From assembly GCA_024644285.1 (NCBI GenBank), contig JAHELH010000151.1, positions 1 to 6,193 on the forward strand: 6,193 nucleotides of DNA, given 5' to 3'. The notes beneath the pieces were generated by a model that saw only the letters and a list, made by a program, of their open reading frames with translations, searched no databases and had not been told where the DNA came from. Positions 1 through 6,016 of the stretch are shown piece by piece; position 1 is the stretch's first letter, and each line of letters opens with the position of its first letter. Origin of the DNA: Paracoccaceae bacterium (GTDB lineage Bacteria > Pseudomonadota > Alphaproteobacteria > Rhodobacterales > Rhodobacteraceae). Position numbers and translations under genes: made by a program.

Positions 1-487
1 CTGGCAGGACGATTTCGTCGCCTTCGCGCTCGGCTGCTCGTTCACCTTCGAGCATGCGTTGATGGCGGCCGGCATCTCGGTTTGGCACATCGCAAACGAC
101 ACGACCGTGCCGATGTTCCGCTCCAGCATCGAGACGGTTCCGGCGGGACCGTTCGGCGGTAAGATGGTCGTCAGTATGCGTGCGATCCAAACCCATCAGG
201 TCGATCTTGCCGCCGAGATTTCGCGGCGGTTTCCGGCGGCGCATGGCGCCCCGGTCTACTGGGGCGATCCGGCGGGCATCGGTATCGCGGACATCGCGCG
301 GCCCGACTGGGGAGATCCCGCGCCGATGCCCGAGGGGCATGTGCCGGTCTTCTGGGCCTGCGGCGTGACCCCCCAGGTCGCCATCGAACGCGCCAAACTG
401 CCAATCTGTATCACCCACAAGCCCGGACACATGCTGGTGACCGACGTTCCCGAGGACGCCGAGACCACCGTGCTGCCCGCCGCCTGA
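1..487 (+). CDS. Putative hydro-lyase, YcsI/DUF1445 (D-glutamate cyclase family), 5'-truncated
   Basis: The reading frame is open from base 2 to a TGA at 485-487, giving 161 residues. The start lies left of the window; relatives are about 260-270 residues, so roughly the first 100 are missing. The visible part matches the YcsI/DUF1445 family closely: FALGCSFTFEHAL near in-window residues 8-20, VPMFRSSI at 36-43, PAGPFGGKMVVSMR at 47-60, HGAPVYWGDP at 81-90, VPVFWACGVTPQ at 114-125 and ITHKPGHMLVTD at 137-148. These conserved Cys, His and Asp blocks are typical of the family. HAMAP-style naming is 'putative hydro-lyase'; the family is grouped with the mammalian D-glutamate cyclase DGLUCY, which makes 5-oxo-D-proline from D-glutamate, but the activity of the stand-alone bacterial protein is not settled. 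The neighbouring pxpB and pxpC fit a role around 5-oxoproline or D-glutamate, as does ycsI in the B. subtilis kip operon. Family assignment is firm, the reaction is inferred. Confidence 0.93.
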   Translation, partial: WQDDFVAFALGCSFTFEHALMAAGISVWHIANDTTVPMFRSSIETVPAGPFGGKMVVSMRAIQTHQVDLAAEISRRFPAAHGAPVYWGDPAGIGIADIARPDWGDPAPMPEGHVPVFWACGVTPQVAIERAKLPICITHKPGHMLVTDVPEDAETTVLPAA

Positions 488-510
488 AACCCGAATGACA
501 CCACTACAAC

Positions 511-517
511 AGGAAGG
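511..517 (+). promoter_or_regulatory. Ribosome binding site of the TRAP binding-protein gene
   Basis: AGGAAGG lies 10 bases before the ATG at 528 and decides the start. An in-frame ATG at 495 would put this purine run inside the gene and would add 11 polar residues before the signal peptide. Confidence 0.75.
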
Positions 518-527
518 AAACACCGCA

Positions 528-1559
528 ATGAAACGCACATTTGCCCTTTTGGCCGCGACGGCGCTGACGTCAACGCCGGTCTTCGCCGAAAGCCTTAACG
601 TCGTCGGCAGCTGGTCCGGCCTGCCGCTGCACAAGCAATACGAAGCGCCATACTGGACCGACAAGCTGCCGGCGGCATCGGACATCGAGGTGGCGCTGAC
701 CACGCATGACCAGATGGGCCTCGGCGTCGGCGACATCTACCGACTGCTTGGCCAAGGCGTCTATGACGTGGCGATGACGGTCGCCGACTATGCCGTGGCC
801 GACGCGCCCGAGCTCGAGGGGCTCGACGTGCCGTTGCTGGCGCTCGACGCTGACTCGGCCCGCAAGATGGTCGAGGCGGCGAAGCCGATGGTCGCCGACA
901 TCTATAGGGACCGGTTCAACAGCCACGTGCTGGCGATCGCGCCCTATCCGCCGCAGGTCGTATTCTGCAACCACGAGATTTCGGGTCTGGACGACCTGAA
1001 GGGCCTCAAGGTCCGGGCCTCGGGCCGGATGACGGCAAAGTTCCTCGAGGCGCTCGGCGCCGAGGGCGTAAACGTGTCGTTCTCCGAGGTGCCCGGCGCA
1101 CTGCAGAAGGGCGTGGTCGACTGCGCCGTCACCGGCGCCGGATCGGGCTACAGCGCCGGCTGGTGGGAAGTGTCGACGCATCTTCTGCCGATCCCGCTCG
1201 GCGGCTGGGATTCCGTCGTGACCGCCGTCAACCTCGACAAGTGGAACAGCCTGGACGCAGGCACGCAAGAGACGATCAGTTCGTCGATCAAGGCCGAATT
1301 CGAGGATCCCGCATGGGCGAGCGCCCAGGATGCGCTGGTCAACGACATCGCCTGTCTGACCGGCAATGGCGACTGTCCGGCAGGCGACGCCCGCAGCATG
1401 GTACTGGTCGAAGCCAGCGATGCCGACATCGCCCGCGCCCGCGAAATCCTGCTGACCGAAGTGCTGCCGGACTGGGCCGACCGCGCCGGTGCCGAATGGG
1501 CCGACCGATGGAATGCCTCTGTCGGCGCGGTGGTCGGCGTGACGGTGCCGACCAACTGA
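528..1559 (+). CDS. dctP: TRAP transporter substrate-binding protein, DctP family
   Basis: This is a periplasmic binding protein of 343 residues that captures the substrate and delivers it to the DctQ/DctM membrane complex encoded next. Residues 1-20 form a signal peptide: a basic start (MKR), a hydrophobic core, and a likely signal-peptidase I site after VFA (A20/E21). The mature part follows the DctP plan: a G-D-I-Y-R-L-L-G-Q-G-V-Y-D-V-A segment at 68-82, the L-K-G-L-K-V-R-A-S-G block at 157-166, and V-P-G-A-L-Q-K-G-V-V-D at 188-198. Arg163 is at the position of the arginine that binds the substrate carboxylate in characterised TRAP binding proteins, so an organic acid or acidic amino acid derivative is expected. 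Four cysteines (147, 199, 276, 283) could form disulfides in the periplasm. The gene begins 40 bases after the DUF1445 gene, so it is probably in the same transcript. The symbol is family-level only: nothing shows that C4-dicarboxylates are the ligand. Confidence 0.93.
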   Translation: MKRTFALLAATALTSTPVFAESLNVVGSWSGLPLHKQYEAPYWTDKLPAASDIEVALTTHDQMGLGVGDIYRLLGQGVYDVAMTVADYAVADAPELEGLDVPLLALDADSARKMVEAAKPMVADIYRDRFNSHVLAIAPYPPQVVFCNHEISGLDDLKGLKVRASGRMTAKFLEALGAEGVNVSFSEVPGALQKGVVDCAVTGAGSGYSAGWWEVSTHLLPIPLGGWDSVVTAVNLDKWNSLDAGTQETISSSIKAEFEDPAWASAQDALVNDIACLTGNGDCPAGDARSMVLVEASDADIARAREILLTEVLPDWADRAGAEWADRWNASVGAVVGVTVPTN

Positions 1560-1568
1560 CGTTCGCCC

Positions 1569-1591
1569 GGGGCGGGGCCCTTCCCCACCCC
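1569..1591 (+). repeat. GC-rich hairpin 1 in the dctP-dctQ gap
   Basis: The left arm GGGGCGGGG (1569-1577) can pair with CCCCACCCC (1583-1591) across a CCCTT loop, with a single C-A mismatch in the centre. It begins 10 bases after the dctP stop. No T-run follows, so it is not a standard intrinsic terminator. Such structures after binding-protein genes commonly protect the upstream mRNA from 3' decay; that role here is inferred. Confidence 0.6.
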
Positions 1592-1604
1592 ATCAACCTT
1601 CCAG

Positions 1605-1626
1605 CGGGCGGGGCAAGCCCCGCCCG
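1605..1626 (+). repeat. GC-rich hairpin 2 in the dctP-dctQ gap (perfect inverted repeat)
   Basis: CGGGCGGGGC (1605-1614) and GCCCCGCCCG (1617-1626) form a perfect 10-base inverted repeat separated by AA; sterically, 8 pairs with a 6-base loop is more likely. It ends 24 bases before the dctQ ATG and has no T-run, so partial termination or mRNA stabilisation is more likely than full termination. Its left arm GGGCGGGGC (1606-1614) is an exact copy of 1570-1578 in hairpin 1, so the right arm could pair with either copy. Confidence 0.75.
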
Positions 1627-1650
1627 ACTTCGAAGAACCGGGGGCCACCG

Positions 1651-2199
1651 ATGGCAGACAGCATTCTCGCGACACTGAGACGGATCAACTGGCTGGTGGC
1701 CATCCTGGTCGGAGTGCTGCTGCTGGTCTGCGTGGTCTTTGTTCTTCTCGACATCGTGTTGCGCCAGGTCGGCTCCTCGTTCGGTGGCACCGACGAGATC
1801 AGCGGCTATGTGATGGCGATCGCGACGTCCTGGGCCATGGCCTTCACGTTGCTGGAACTCGGCCATGTCCGTATCGACCTTATGCGCAGCAGGTTTCCGT
1901 CTTTGCCGAAAGCGCTGCTTGACCTCTTCGCGATGCTGATAATGACGCTGGTCGTCACGCTGATCGCCTGGAAATCCTGGCCGGTGGTGGCGAATTCCAT
2001 CGCCAACAGCTCGACCGCCAACACGCCCCTGGAAACCCCGCTGGTGCTGGTGCAGCTCCCCTGGTTCGCCGGCTGGCTTTGGTTCGCGATCACCGCGTGG
2101 CTGACGCTGGTTGCGGCGGCGATGCTGGTGCTCCAAGGCCGGCTGTCCGATTGCGAGCAGGCCATCGGTGCCTTCGCCGAGGTGGAGACGCTGCAATGA
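1651..2199 (+). CDS. dctQ: TRAP transporter small permease, DctQ family
   Basis: This 182-residue inner-membrane protein is the small subunit that forms the membrane complex with DctM and docks the loaded binding protein. Four hydrophobic segments are visible at about 14-37, 50-70, 89-110 and 130-162, the usual number for DctQ. Family landmarks are the D-I-V-L-R-Q end of the first helix (34-39), the TDEISGY stretch (47-53), ELGHVRIDLM (69-78), and T-P-L-E-T-P followed by L-P-W-F-A-G (125-141). The length is typical. The start ATG at 1651 is preceded only by a run of five G (1640-1644), a weak ribosome binding site, so translation may be kept low compared with the binding protein. The 3' end overlaps dctM by ATGA, pointing to translational coupling. 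The substrate cannot be judged from this subunit. Confidence 0.94.
   Translation: MADSILATLRRINWLVAILVGVLLLVCVVFVLLDIVLRQVGSSFGGTDEISGYVMAIATSWAMAFTLLELGHVRIDLMRSRFPSLPKALLDLFAMLIMTLVVTLIAWKSWPVVANSIANSSTANTPLETPLVLVQLPWFAGWLWFAITAWLTLVAAAMLVLQGRLSDCEQAIGAFAEVETLQ
2184..2187 (+). promoter_or_regulatory. Ribosome binding site of dctM
   Basis: GGAG in the 3' end of dctQ (within GAGGTGGAG, 2179-2187) is 8 bases before the ATG at 2196. It supports this start over the longer open frame that begins at 2079 inside dctQ. Confidence 0.65.
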
Positions 2200-3476
2200 T
2201 CCTTTACGTCTCGGTCGGCCTGCTGGCGCTGCTCAGCCTGTCGATCCCGGTCGGCATCGTGCTGTTCCTGCTCGGCATCGGCATCGACATATTCTTCAGC
2301 CCGTTCCCGCTGATCCGGGGCCTGGGCAACCTGGTCTGGTCGTCGTCGAACAGCGCGACGCTGATCGCGATCCCGTTCTTCGTATTGCTAGGCGAGATCC
2401 TTGTGCGATCGGGCGTCGCCGCGCGGACCTATTCGGCGCTCGACCGCTGGGTCAGCTGGCTGCCCGGCGGGCTGGTCCATGCCAATATCGCCACCGCGAC
2501 AATGTTCTCGGCCACCTCCGGCTCGTCCGTGGCCACCGCCGCCACCGTCGCCACCGTCGCCATGCCGCAGGCCGAGCGCCTCGGCTACGACCCGAAGCTG
2601 TTTTCTGGCGCCATTGCGGCGGGCGGAACGCTGGGCATCATGATCCCGCCCTCGATCAACCTGATCGTATACGGCTTTCTGACGCAATCCTCGATCCCGC
2701 AGCTCTTTCTCGCAGGGCTGGTGCCAGGCATCTCACTGGCGATCCTGTTCGGCATCGCGACCGCGCTGATCTGCACCCTGCGCCCCGCCCTGGGCGGCGA
2801 ACGGCGGGTGTTTCCGCTGGCGCAGATGCTGCGTGCGCTCTTGGACCTGATCCCGATCATCCTGCTCTTCGCGGTGATCATCGGCACGATCTACAAGGGC
2901 TGGGCCACGCCCACCGAGGCCGCGGCCGTGGGTGTCGCCGGGGCGCTGGCCATTGCCCTGGTATTCGGTGGTGTCTCCGTCGCGATGATGGTGGAAAGCA
3001 TGCTGGGCACCATCAAGATTACCGCGATGATCATGCTGGTTGTGATCGGCGCCTCGTTCTTGAACTTCACCCTGGCCTCGGCCGGGCTGGGCAACGAGTT
3101 GCGCCAGTTCCTGGAGGGTCTCGGCCTGTCGCCGCTGGCCTTCATCTTCGTCGTGGTGCTGATCTACATCGTGCTCGGCTTCTTCATCGAGACGCTGTCT
3201 CTGATGGTGGTCACGATCCCGATCATCGTGCCGCTGGTGGTGGAACTCGGCTACGACCCGATCTGGTTCGGCATCCTGATGATCGTGCTGATCGAGATGG
3301 CGCTGATCACGCCGCCGGTGGGCCTGAACCTCTATGTCGTGCAGGGCGCCCGCAAGGGCGGCTCGATGAGCGAGGTGATGCTGGGCGCGGTGCCATACGT
3401 TCTGGTGATGCTGGCCATGGCAATGGCCCTGATCGCATTTCCGCAGATCGCGCTTTGGCTGCCAAGTGCCCTTTGA
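2196..3476 (+). CDS. dctM: TRAP transporter large permease, DctM family
   Basis: This 426-residue integral membrane protein is the transport channel of the TRAP system, driving uptake with an ion gradient, usually sodium. The sequence is hydrophobic throughout, with about 12 likely membrane segments. Family landmarks are visible in order: I-P-F-F-V-L-L-G-E-I at 59-68, the Ala/Thr/Ser-rich S-G-S-S-V-A-T-A-A-T at 108-117, GTLGIMIPPSINLIVYG at 144-160, WATPTEAAAVGV at 236-247, D-P-I-W-F-G-I at 354-360 and ALITPPVGLNLYVVQG at 369-384. The two helical-hairpin regions (PPS and TPPVG) form the substrate and ion site in solved TRAP structures. The frame is open further upstream to 2079, but the 2196 start gives the normal family length, has a GGAG site, and makes the ATGA overlap with dctQ. 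The stop at 3474-3476 lies 13 bases before the preferred start of the next gene. Confidence 0.96.
   Translation: MILYVSVGLLALLSLSIPVGIVLFLLGIGIDIFFSPFPLIRGLGNLVWSSSNSATLIAIPFFVLLGEILVRSGVAARTYSALDRWVSWLPGGLVHANIATATMFSATSGSSVATAATVATVAMPQAERLGYDPKLFSGAIAAGGTLGIMIPPSINLIVYGFLTQSSIPQLFLAGLVPGISLAILFGIATALICTLRPALGGERRVFPLAQMLRALLDLIPIILLFAVIIGTIYKGWATPTEAAAVGVAGALAIALVFGGVSVAMMVESMLGTIKITAMIMLVVIGASFLNFTLASAGLGNELRQFLEGLGLSPLAFIFVVVLIYIVLGFFIETLSLMVVTIPIIVPLVVELGYDPIWFGILMIVLIEMALITPPVGLNLYVVQGARKGGSMSEVMLGAVPYVLVMLAMAMALIAFPQIALWLPSAL
2532..2558 (+). repeat. Short 9-base tandem repeat inside dctM
   Basis: Three in-frame units GCCACCGCC, GCCACCGTC, GCCACCGTC encode Ala-Thr-Ala, Ala-Thr-Val, Ala-Thr-Val. 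The stretch coincides with the small-residue-rich segment that is conserved in DctM proteins, so it is most likely a product of protein constraint and codon bias; it could still be prone to slippage in steps of three codons. Confidence 0.6.
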
Positions 3477-3478
3477 CC

Positions 3479-3482
3479 GGAG
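3479..3482 (+). promoter_or_regulatory. Ribosome binding site of the DUF2848 gene
   Basis: GGAG directly after the dctM stop lies 7 bases before the in-frame GTG at 3490. It favours this start over the GTG at 3466, which overlaps dctM and has no purine-rich site in front of it. Confidence 0.65.
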
Positions 3483-3489
3483 CGATCAA

Positions 3490-4152
3490 GTGCAAACCCG
3501 CTTTCGCCTGAATGACTCGCAGATCGACTTCGACATCCGCCAGCTCGTCGTTGCCGGCTGGACCGGGCGCGACCAGGCCGCCGTCCAGCACCATATCGAC
3601 GAACTGAGGACACTCGGCGTCGCGCCTCCGTCGCGAACGCCGCTCTTCTACCGCGTCGGAGCCGATCGCCTGACGCAGACCGACCGCATTCAGGTTGTCG
3701 GCCCGGCGACATCGGGCGAGGTCGAAGCGGTGCTGATCGCTGGCCCGGACAGCCATTTCGTCACGCTGGGCTCCGACCATACCGACCGCGAGGCAGAGGC
3801 GTTCTCGGTCGCGCTCTCGAAACAGCTCTGCGCCAAGCCGGTCGCCGCCGATGTCTGGCTCTATGACGACGTCGCGCCGCATTGGGACAAGCTGGTCCTG
3901 CGCTCCTGGGCCTGGATCGAAGGCGCACGGCAGCCCTACCAGCAGGGAACCTTGGCCGAGATGCTGCCCGCCGCCGACCTGATCGCGGGCTATGGCGCAC
4001 TGGTACCCGGCAGCGCCATGTTCTGCGGCACCCTGCCTGCGATCGGTGGCGTTCGCCCCGCCAGCCGTTTCGAGATGGAGCTGGAAGACCCTGTCCTCGG
4101 TCGCACACTTACCCACAGCTACGACATCGACCCTTTGCCAGTCGTGTCGTGA
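3490..4152 (+). CDS. DUF2848 family protein, fumarylacetoacetase-like
   Basis: I recognise the DUF2848 family, whose function is not established. From the GTG start at 3490 the protein has 220 residues, the usual size. Conserved blocks are LVVAGWTGRD at 19-28, PLFYRV at 51-56, SGEVEAVL at 75-82, GSDHTDREAEAFSVALSKQ at 94-112, HWDKLVLRSW at 131-140 and YQQGTLAEM at 150-158. The C-terminal G-T-L-P-A-I-G-G-V-R-P with the following F-E-M-E-L-E-D-P (180-201) resembles the end of the fumarylacetoacetate hydrolase fold, where acidic residues bind a metal, so a hydrolase, lyase or isomerase acting on a small acid is plausible. There is no signal peptide, so it is cytoplasmic. The annotated start could also be GTG 3466 (eight residues longer, overlapping dctM by 11 bases). 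Its stop shares one base with the pxpB start, tying it to 5-oxoprolinase expression. Family assignment is good, the reaction is unknown. Confidence 0.88.
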   Translation: MQTRFRLNDSQIDFDIRQLVVAGWTGRDQAAVQHHIDELRTLGVAPPSRTPLFYRVGADRLTQTDRIQVVGPATSGEVEAVLIAGPDSHFVTLGSDHTDREAEAFSVALSKQLCAKPVAADVWLYDDVAPHWDKLVLRSWAWIEGARQPYQQGTLAEMLPAADLIAGYGALVPGSAMFCGTLPAIGGVRPASRFEMELEDPVLGRTLTHSYDIDPLPVVS

Positions 4153-4886
4153 TGCCGCGCTTCCTGTCATTGGGCGACCGCGCCTTCACCGTCGAATTCG
4201 CCCCGGACATCAACGCGAAAGCCCGGGTCGCCGTGACACGCCTGGACACAGCCATCGCGGCCACGCGCGAGGATGGCGGGCTCGAGGCGGTGATCGACGT
4301 TGTGCCAACCTTCCGCTCGCTTACGGTGCACTACGACCCGCTGGTCGCGGGGCGGGCCGAGATCGAGGCGGCCATAGCAACGCTCACGGACTCACCAGAG
4401 AACGCTCCGGCACCCGAGCTCGGACTCTGGACCTTTCCCGTCCTCTATGGGGGCGAGGGCGGCCCAGACCTGCCGAGACTGGCAGAGGCTGCGGGGATTA
4501 CCGAGGCGCGCGCCATCGATCTGCATGCCTCGACGGAGGTAGAGGTCTACATGCTCGGGTTTCAGCCCGGTTTCGCCTTCATGGGCGACATCGACGCGGC
4601 TCTACGTCAGCCGCGCCTGACTGAGCCGCGCATCCGGGTGCCTGCTGGCAGCGTTGCGGTCGCCGACCGGCTTACCGCGGTCTACCCCTGGGAAAGCCCC
4701 GGCGGCTGGCACCTGATCGGCCGCTCGCCGATCCGGTTCTTCGACGCGGCGCAGACGCGGCCATCGCTGCTGTCTCCCTCGGACCGCGTCACTTTCGAAC
4801 CAGTTGCTGCGAAGCGCTATGCCGAGATAGAGGCGGCACTGCAGGCAGGCGAACTGCAATCCGAAAGCTTTCGGAGGACCGCATGA
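4152..4886 (+). CDS. pxpB: 5-oxoprolinase subunit PxpB (KipI / AHS1 family)
   Basis: PxpB is a cytoplasmic subunit of PxpABC, which hydrolyses 5-oxoproline to L-glutamate using ATP; it pairs with PxpC, encoded next. The 244-residue protein is slightly longer than the common 220-240. Family signatures are clear: L-Y-G-G-E-G-G-P-D-L at 98-107, YMLGFQPGFAFMG at 133-145, RIRVPAGSVAVA at 160-171 and PWESPGGWHLIGR at 179-191. Older databases call this domain allophanate hydrolase subunit 1, which is misleading because the rest of a urea amidolyase is absent. The B. subtilis relative KipI inhibits the sporulation kinase KinA, but there is no sign of that context here. The ATG at 4152 shares its A with the preceding TGA, so translation is probably coupled; no good ribosome binding site is seen. 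An in-frame GTG one codon earlier is a possible alternative. The frame is open upstream to 3882, but that part is a shadow of the DUF2848 gene. Confidence 0.95.
   Translation: MPRFLSLGDRAFTVEFAPDINAKARVAVTRLDTAIAATREDGGLEAVIDVVPTFRSLTVHYDPLVAGRAEIEAAIATLTDSPENAPAPELGLWTFPVLYGGEGGPDLPRLAEAAGITEARAIDLHASTEVEVYMLGFQPGFAFMGDIDAALRQPRLTEPRIRVPAGSVAVADRLTAVYPWESPGGWHLIGRSPIRFFDAAQTRPSLLSPSDRVTFEPVAAKRYAEIEAALQAGELQSESFRRTA
4873..4877 (+). promoter_or_regulatory. Ribosome binding site of pxpC
   Basis: GGAGG, near the end of pxpB, lies 5 bases before the ATG at 4883. It is one of the two strongest Shine-Dalgarno matches in the window and supports the overlapping start. Confidence 0.8.
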
Positions 4887-5950
4887 GCGGGCCTGCCGGT
4901 ACTCTGAAGATCCGGGATCCCGGGCCGGTGACAACGGTGCAGGATGCCGGTCGCCTGACCGCGCGGCGTTGGGGCGTGCCGGTCGCCGGGACGCTCGTGC
5001 CGGACTGGCTGTTTCTCGCCAATGCGCTCGTCGGCAACGGCGAGGAGGCGGCAGGGCTCGAGTTTTGGCTCACCGGTCCGCGCTTCACGGTAGAGACTGA
5101 CGCGGTGCTGCTCGCGGTTGGCGGTCCGGCCGAGATGAAGGTCGAGGGGGCCGAGGGTGCGCGCTCCGTGCCACCCTGGACGGCGACCCGGGCCGAGCGC
5201 GGCGACAAGGTCGGGGTCGGGCGCGTCGGGTCCGGCACCACCGCGGTACTGGCTGTGTCGGGTGGCATCGACACGAGGCCGGTTCTCGGCAGCCGTGCCA
5301 CCTATACCCGCGCGGCGCTCGGCGGCCTCGATGGCCGGGCGCTCCGTCCCGGCGACGACCTCCCCCTTGGCACGCAAGGATCAGCCGAGCCGCTTGCCCT
5401 CGGCGATCCGCCAATCGACCAGGATGATCCGATCCGCGTGGTGCTGGGCCCACAGGACGACCACTTCCAGCCAGAGGCCCTCGAGGCGTTCCTGAACGGC
5501 CAGTACACTGTCACCGACATGGTGGACCGAATGGGAATGCGGCTTGACGGACCGGCCCTCGCGCATCGTGTTCCGGAACTTGCGCAAATCGCATCGGACG
5601 GGTCCGTTCCAGGTGCCGTTCAGGTGCCGGGCAATGGCCAGCCCATCGTTCTGCTCGCCGACGCTCAGACCGTCGGCGGTTATCCGAAGATCGCCACGGT
5701 CATCAGCGCCGACTTGCCGCGGCTTGCCCGCCTCGCGCCGGGAGAAATGGTCCGCTTTGTGGCCGTCGGTGTCTCAGAGGCCGAAGAACACTACAGACGA
5801 AAGATCGCGTCACTGCGGGCTCTTATGAAACAGGCGAAACCTACCTGGCTGGCATCCGGGTTAGACCTGCGCTGCCTATACGCGGCCAACCTGATCAGCG
5901 GCATGGTGGACATGACCCGGCCCGACCACTTTCCGGGGAATGTCAGCTAA
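4883..5950 (+). CDS. pxpC: 5-oxoprolinase subunit PxpC (KipA / AHS2, biotin-dependent carboxyltransferase-like)
   Basis: PxpC joins PxpB in the ATP-dependent opening of 5-oxoproline to glutamate. At 355 residues it is longer than E. coli PxpC (about 310) and B. subtilis KipA (about 335). Family blocks appear in order: G-P-V-T-T-V-Q-D-A-G-R at 14-24, LANALVGN at 45-52 with G-L-E-F-W-L-T-G-P after it, AVSGGIDTRPVLGSRATYTR at 124-143, DRMGMRLDG at 215-223, SDGSVPGAVQVPGNGQPI at 238-255, and QTVGGYPKIATVI at 262-274. The remaining C-terminal part (about 300-355) lies beyond the core; its A-A-N-L-I-S-G (334-340) looks like a tail seen in some proteobacterial members. That tail has less biased codons (AGA 305, CGA 306, TTA 327, CTA 332). 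The start overlaps the pxpB stop as ATGA and follows a strong GGAGG. The old name allophanate hydrolase subunit 2 and database links to biotin carboxyltransferase are by homology only. It is the last gene of the operon in view. Confidence 0.95.
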   Translation: MSGPAGTLKIRDPGPVTTVQDAGRLTARRWGVPVAGTLVPDWLFLANALVGNGEEAAGLEFWLTGPRFTVETDAVLLAVGGPAEMKVEGAEGARSVPPWTATRAERGDKVGVGRVGSGTTAVLAVSGGIDTRPVLGSRATYTRAALGGLDGRALRPGDDLPLGTQGSAEPLALGDPPIDQDDPIRVVLGPQDDHFQPEALEAFLNGQYTVTDMVDRMGMRLDGPALAHRVPELAQIASDGSVPGAVQVPGNGQPIVLLADAQTVGGYPKIATVISADLPRLARLAPGEMVRFVAVGVSEAEEHYRRKIASLRALMKQAKPTWLASGLDLRCLYAANLISGMVDMTRPDHFPGNVS

Positions 5951-6016
5951 GGGCTTGTTCCATTCGTTTCGCACCCTCGTTGGCGCGCTCTGAATTCCGT
6001 AGATGGAGGCTCACTC
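5951..6016 (+). other. Gap between pxpC and the integrase gene, no terminator seen
   Basis: This 66-base gap is less GC-rich than the operon. I see no hairpin followed by a T-run and no convincing promoter, so the operon end is not defined by a visible intrinsic terminator. The only clear element is the GGAGG of the next gene at 6005-6009. Confidence 0.5.
6005..6009 (+). promoter_or_regulatory. Ribosome binding site of the integrase gene
   Basis: GGAGG lies 7 bases before the ATG at 6017. An ATG at 6003 in another frame overlaps this site and does not give a recognisable protein. Confidence 0.75.

Noticed and set aside
495..527. Earlier ATG start for the TRAP binding protein
   Set aside because: It lies before the AGGAAGG site and would place polar residues ahead of the signal peptide; the ATG at 528 gives a standard Lys-Arg start.
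1569..1626. Intrinsic terminator after dctP
   Set aside because: The hairpins are strong but no T-run follows either, and dctQ must be expressed from the same operon.
1339..2196. Long open frame on the - strand across the end of dctP and dctQ
   Set aside because: It runs across two well-supported genes and the hairpin region, its product is low-complexity (His, Arg, Gln-rich), and it matches no family I know.
2111..3511. A 466-codon open frame on the + strand, one frame off dctM
   Set aside because: Its product is rich in Arg, Gly, Ala and Asp with no recognisable domain. It is the usual high-GC shadow of a real gene, and dctM in the other frame has clear family motifs.
3307..4170. Long open frame on the - strand opposite dctM and the DUF2848 gene
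   Set aside because: It is antisense to two genes with strong family motifs; its length is explained by the GC bias.
5610..5629. Direct repeat CAGGTGCCG at 5610-5618 and 5621-5629
   Set aside because: It falls in the conserved GAVQVPG motif of PxpC and is explained by the repeated Val-Pro and Gly-Ala codons; too short to be meaningful.
4152..5950. Urea amidolyase or allophanate hydrolase function for the two AHS-domain proteins
   Set aside because: No biotin carboxylase, biotin carrier or amidase-type allophanate hydrolase is present in the window; separate AHS1 and AHS2 proteins are best explained as PxpB and PxpC.
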